Shown here piece after piece: positions 5,248 to 5,457 of a stretch of 5,457 bases of DNA. The stretch is from the NCBI GenBank assembly GCA_027717925.1, contig JALLON010000188.1, forward strand, positions 1 to 5,457, given 5' to 3'. The stretch is from Acidobacteria bacterium AH-259-G07 (GTDB lineage Bacteria > Acidobacteriota > UBA6911 > RPQK01 > JADFOI01). Numbering within the stretch: the stretch's first letter is position 1; every line of letters begins with the position of its first letter. The notes under the pieces are model-generated. The model was not told the origin of the DNA. It saw nothing but the letters and a program-made list of their open reading frames with translations, and did no database searches. Position numbers and translations under genes: made by a program.

Positions 5248-5457
5248 ATGCGTACAGTTGGAATTTTGGCCCTCACGCTTTTACTTGTATTCGGCCTGCT
5301 TGGCATTGGCCTTTCTGTGTGCCGCAGCTTTTTGAGCGCTGATTGTACGGCTCAAATGGCTGGAGCTTCTCAGGATACTGATCATTGCCAGAAGATGTGC
5401 CAGTTTGGACGGGACGAATTTCCAGCAGTTCTTGAAAAGGTACCGCCGGAATTCTCT
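5248..5457 (+). CDS. Exported or membrane-anchored cysteine-containing protein, partial (C-terminus beyond right edge)
   Basis: The frame is open from the ATG at 5248 to the window end, giving 70 codons. Residues 1-24 are a hydrophobic leader (VGILALTLLLVFGLLGIGLSV), either a signal peptide or a membrane anchor. Cysteines follow at 25, 33, 47 and 51; the last two form CQKMC. The cysteine at 25 follows LSV, an imperfect lipobox, so a lipoprotein is possible. I do not recognise a family from so short a piece. A promoter-like pair ends nine bases before the start, and no Shine-Dalgarno sequence is present. A downstream start is possible but would lose the leader. Confidence 0.6.
   Translation, partial: MRTVGILALTLLLVFGLLGIGLSVCRSFLSADCTAQMAGASQDTDHCQKMCQFGRDEFPAVLEKVPPEFS

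Overview
The window looks like a piece of chromosome from a fairly GC-rich environmental bacterium, interrupted by foreign and decayed DNA. The two left-hand genes (an exported beta-propeller protein and a Tat-exported NIPSNAP protein) are of kinds often seen in Acidobacteriota, Planctomycetota and similar soil or water lineages. No marker gene is present, so the taxonomy is only a guess.

Left block, 1-1984, GC-rich, both genes on the minus strand: a partial exported TolB/WD40-like beta-propeller protein runs off the left edge. Upstream of it lies a complete two-domain NIPSNAP protein with a twin-arginine leader and a good ribosome binding site.

Middle block, about 1985-3271, strikingly AT-rich, also minus strand: two small genes for exported proteins, a 150-aa cysteine-rich orphan and a 198-aa ankyrin-repeat protein. 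Each is followed directly by an integron-type recombination site. The site behind the ankyrin gene (2504-2566) is a complete 63-bp attC with both core boxes and an unpaired base. The site behind the orphan (1985-2027) keeps R'', L'' and its central hairpin, but is cut off where GC-rich DNA resumes. No integron integrase is visible, so this reads as a short cassette run without integrase (CALIN-like) or a stranded piece of a larger array.

Right of the cassettes, 3272-4262: a junkyard of fragments. It holds a short minus-strand piece that may come from a tyrosine recombinase, a regulatory-looking set of three AAAGTATAAT half-sites, a Fic gene with an internal deletion and frameshift, and, joined in a different frame to the broken Fic end, an internal slice of a zinc-type quinone oxidoreductase. 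None of these coding pieces looks functional.

Right block, 4263-5457: a gene-free stretch carrying a compact 93-bp nested inverted repeat, then an orphan multi-pass membrane protein with a strong ribosome binding site, then the start of an exported or membrane-anchored cysteine-containing protein whose best promoter lies so close to its ATG that the message may be leaderless.

The genes do not form one pathway. The most unusual content is the integron-like cassette pair with exported products, the palindromic half-site cluster and the nested inverted repeat.
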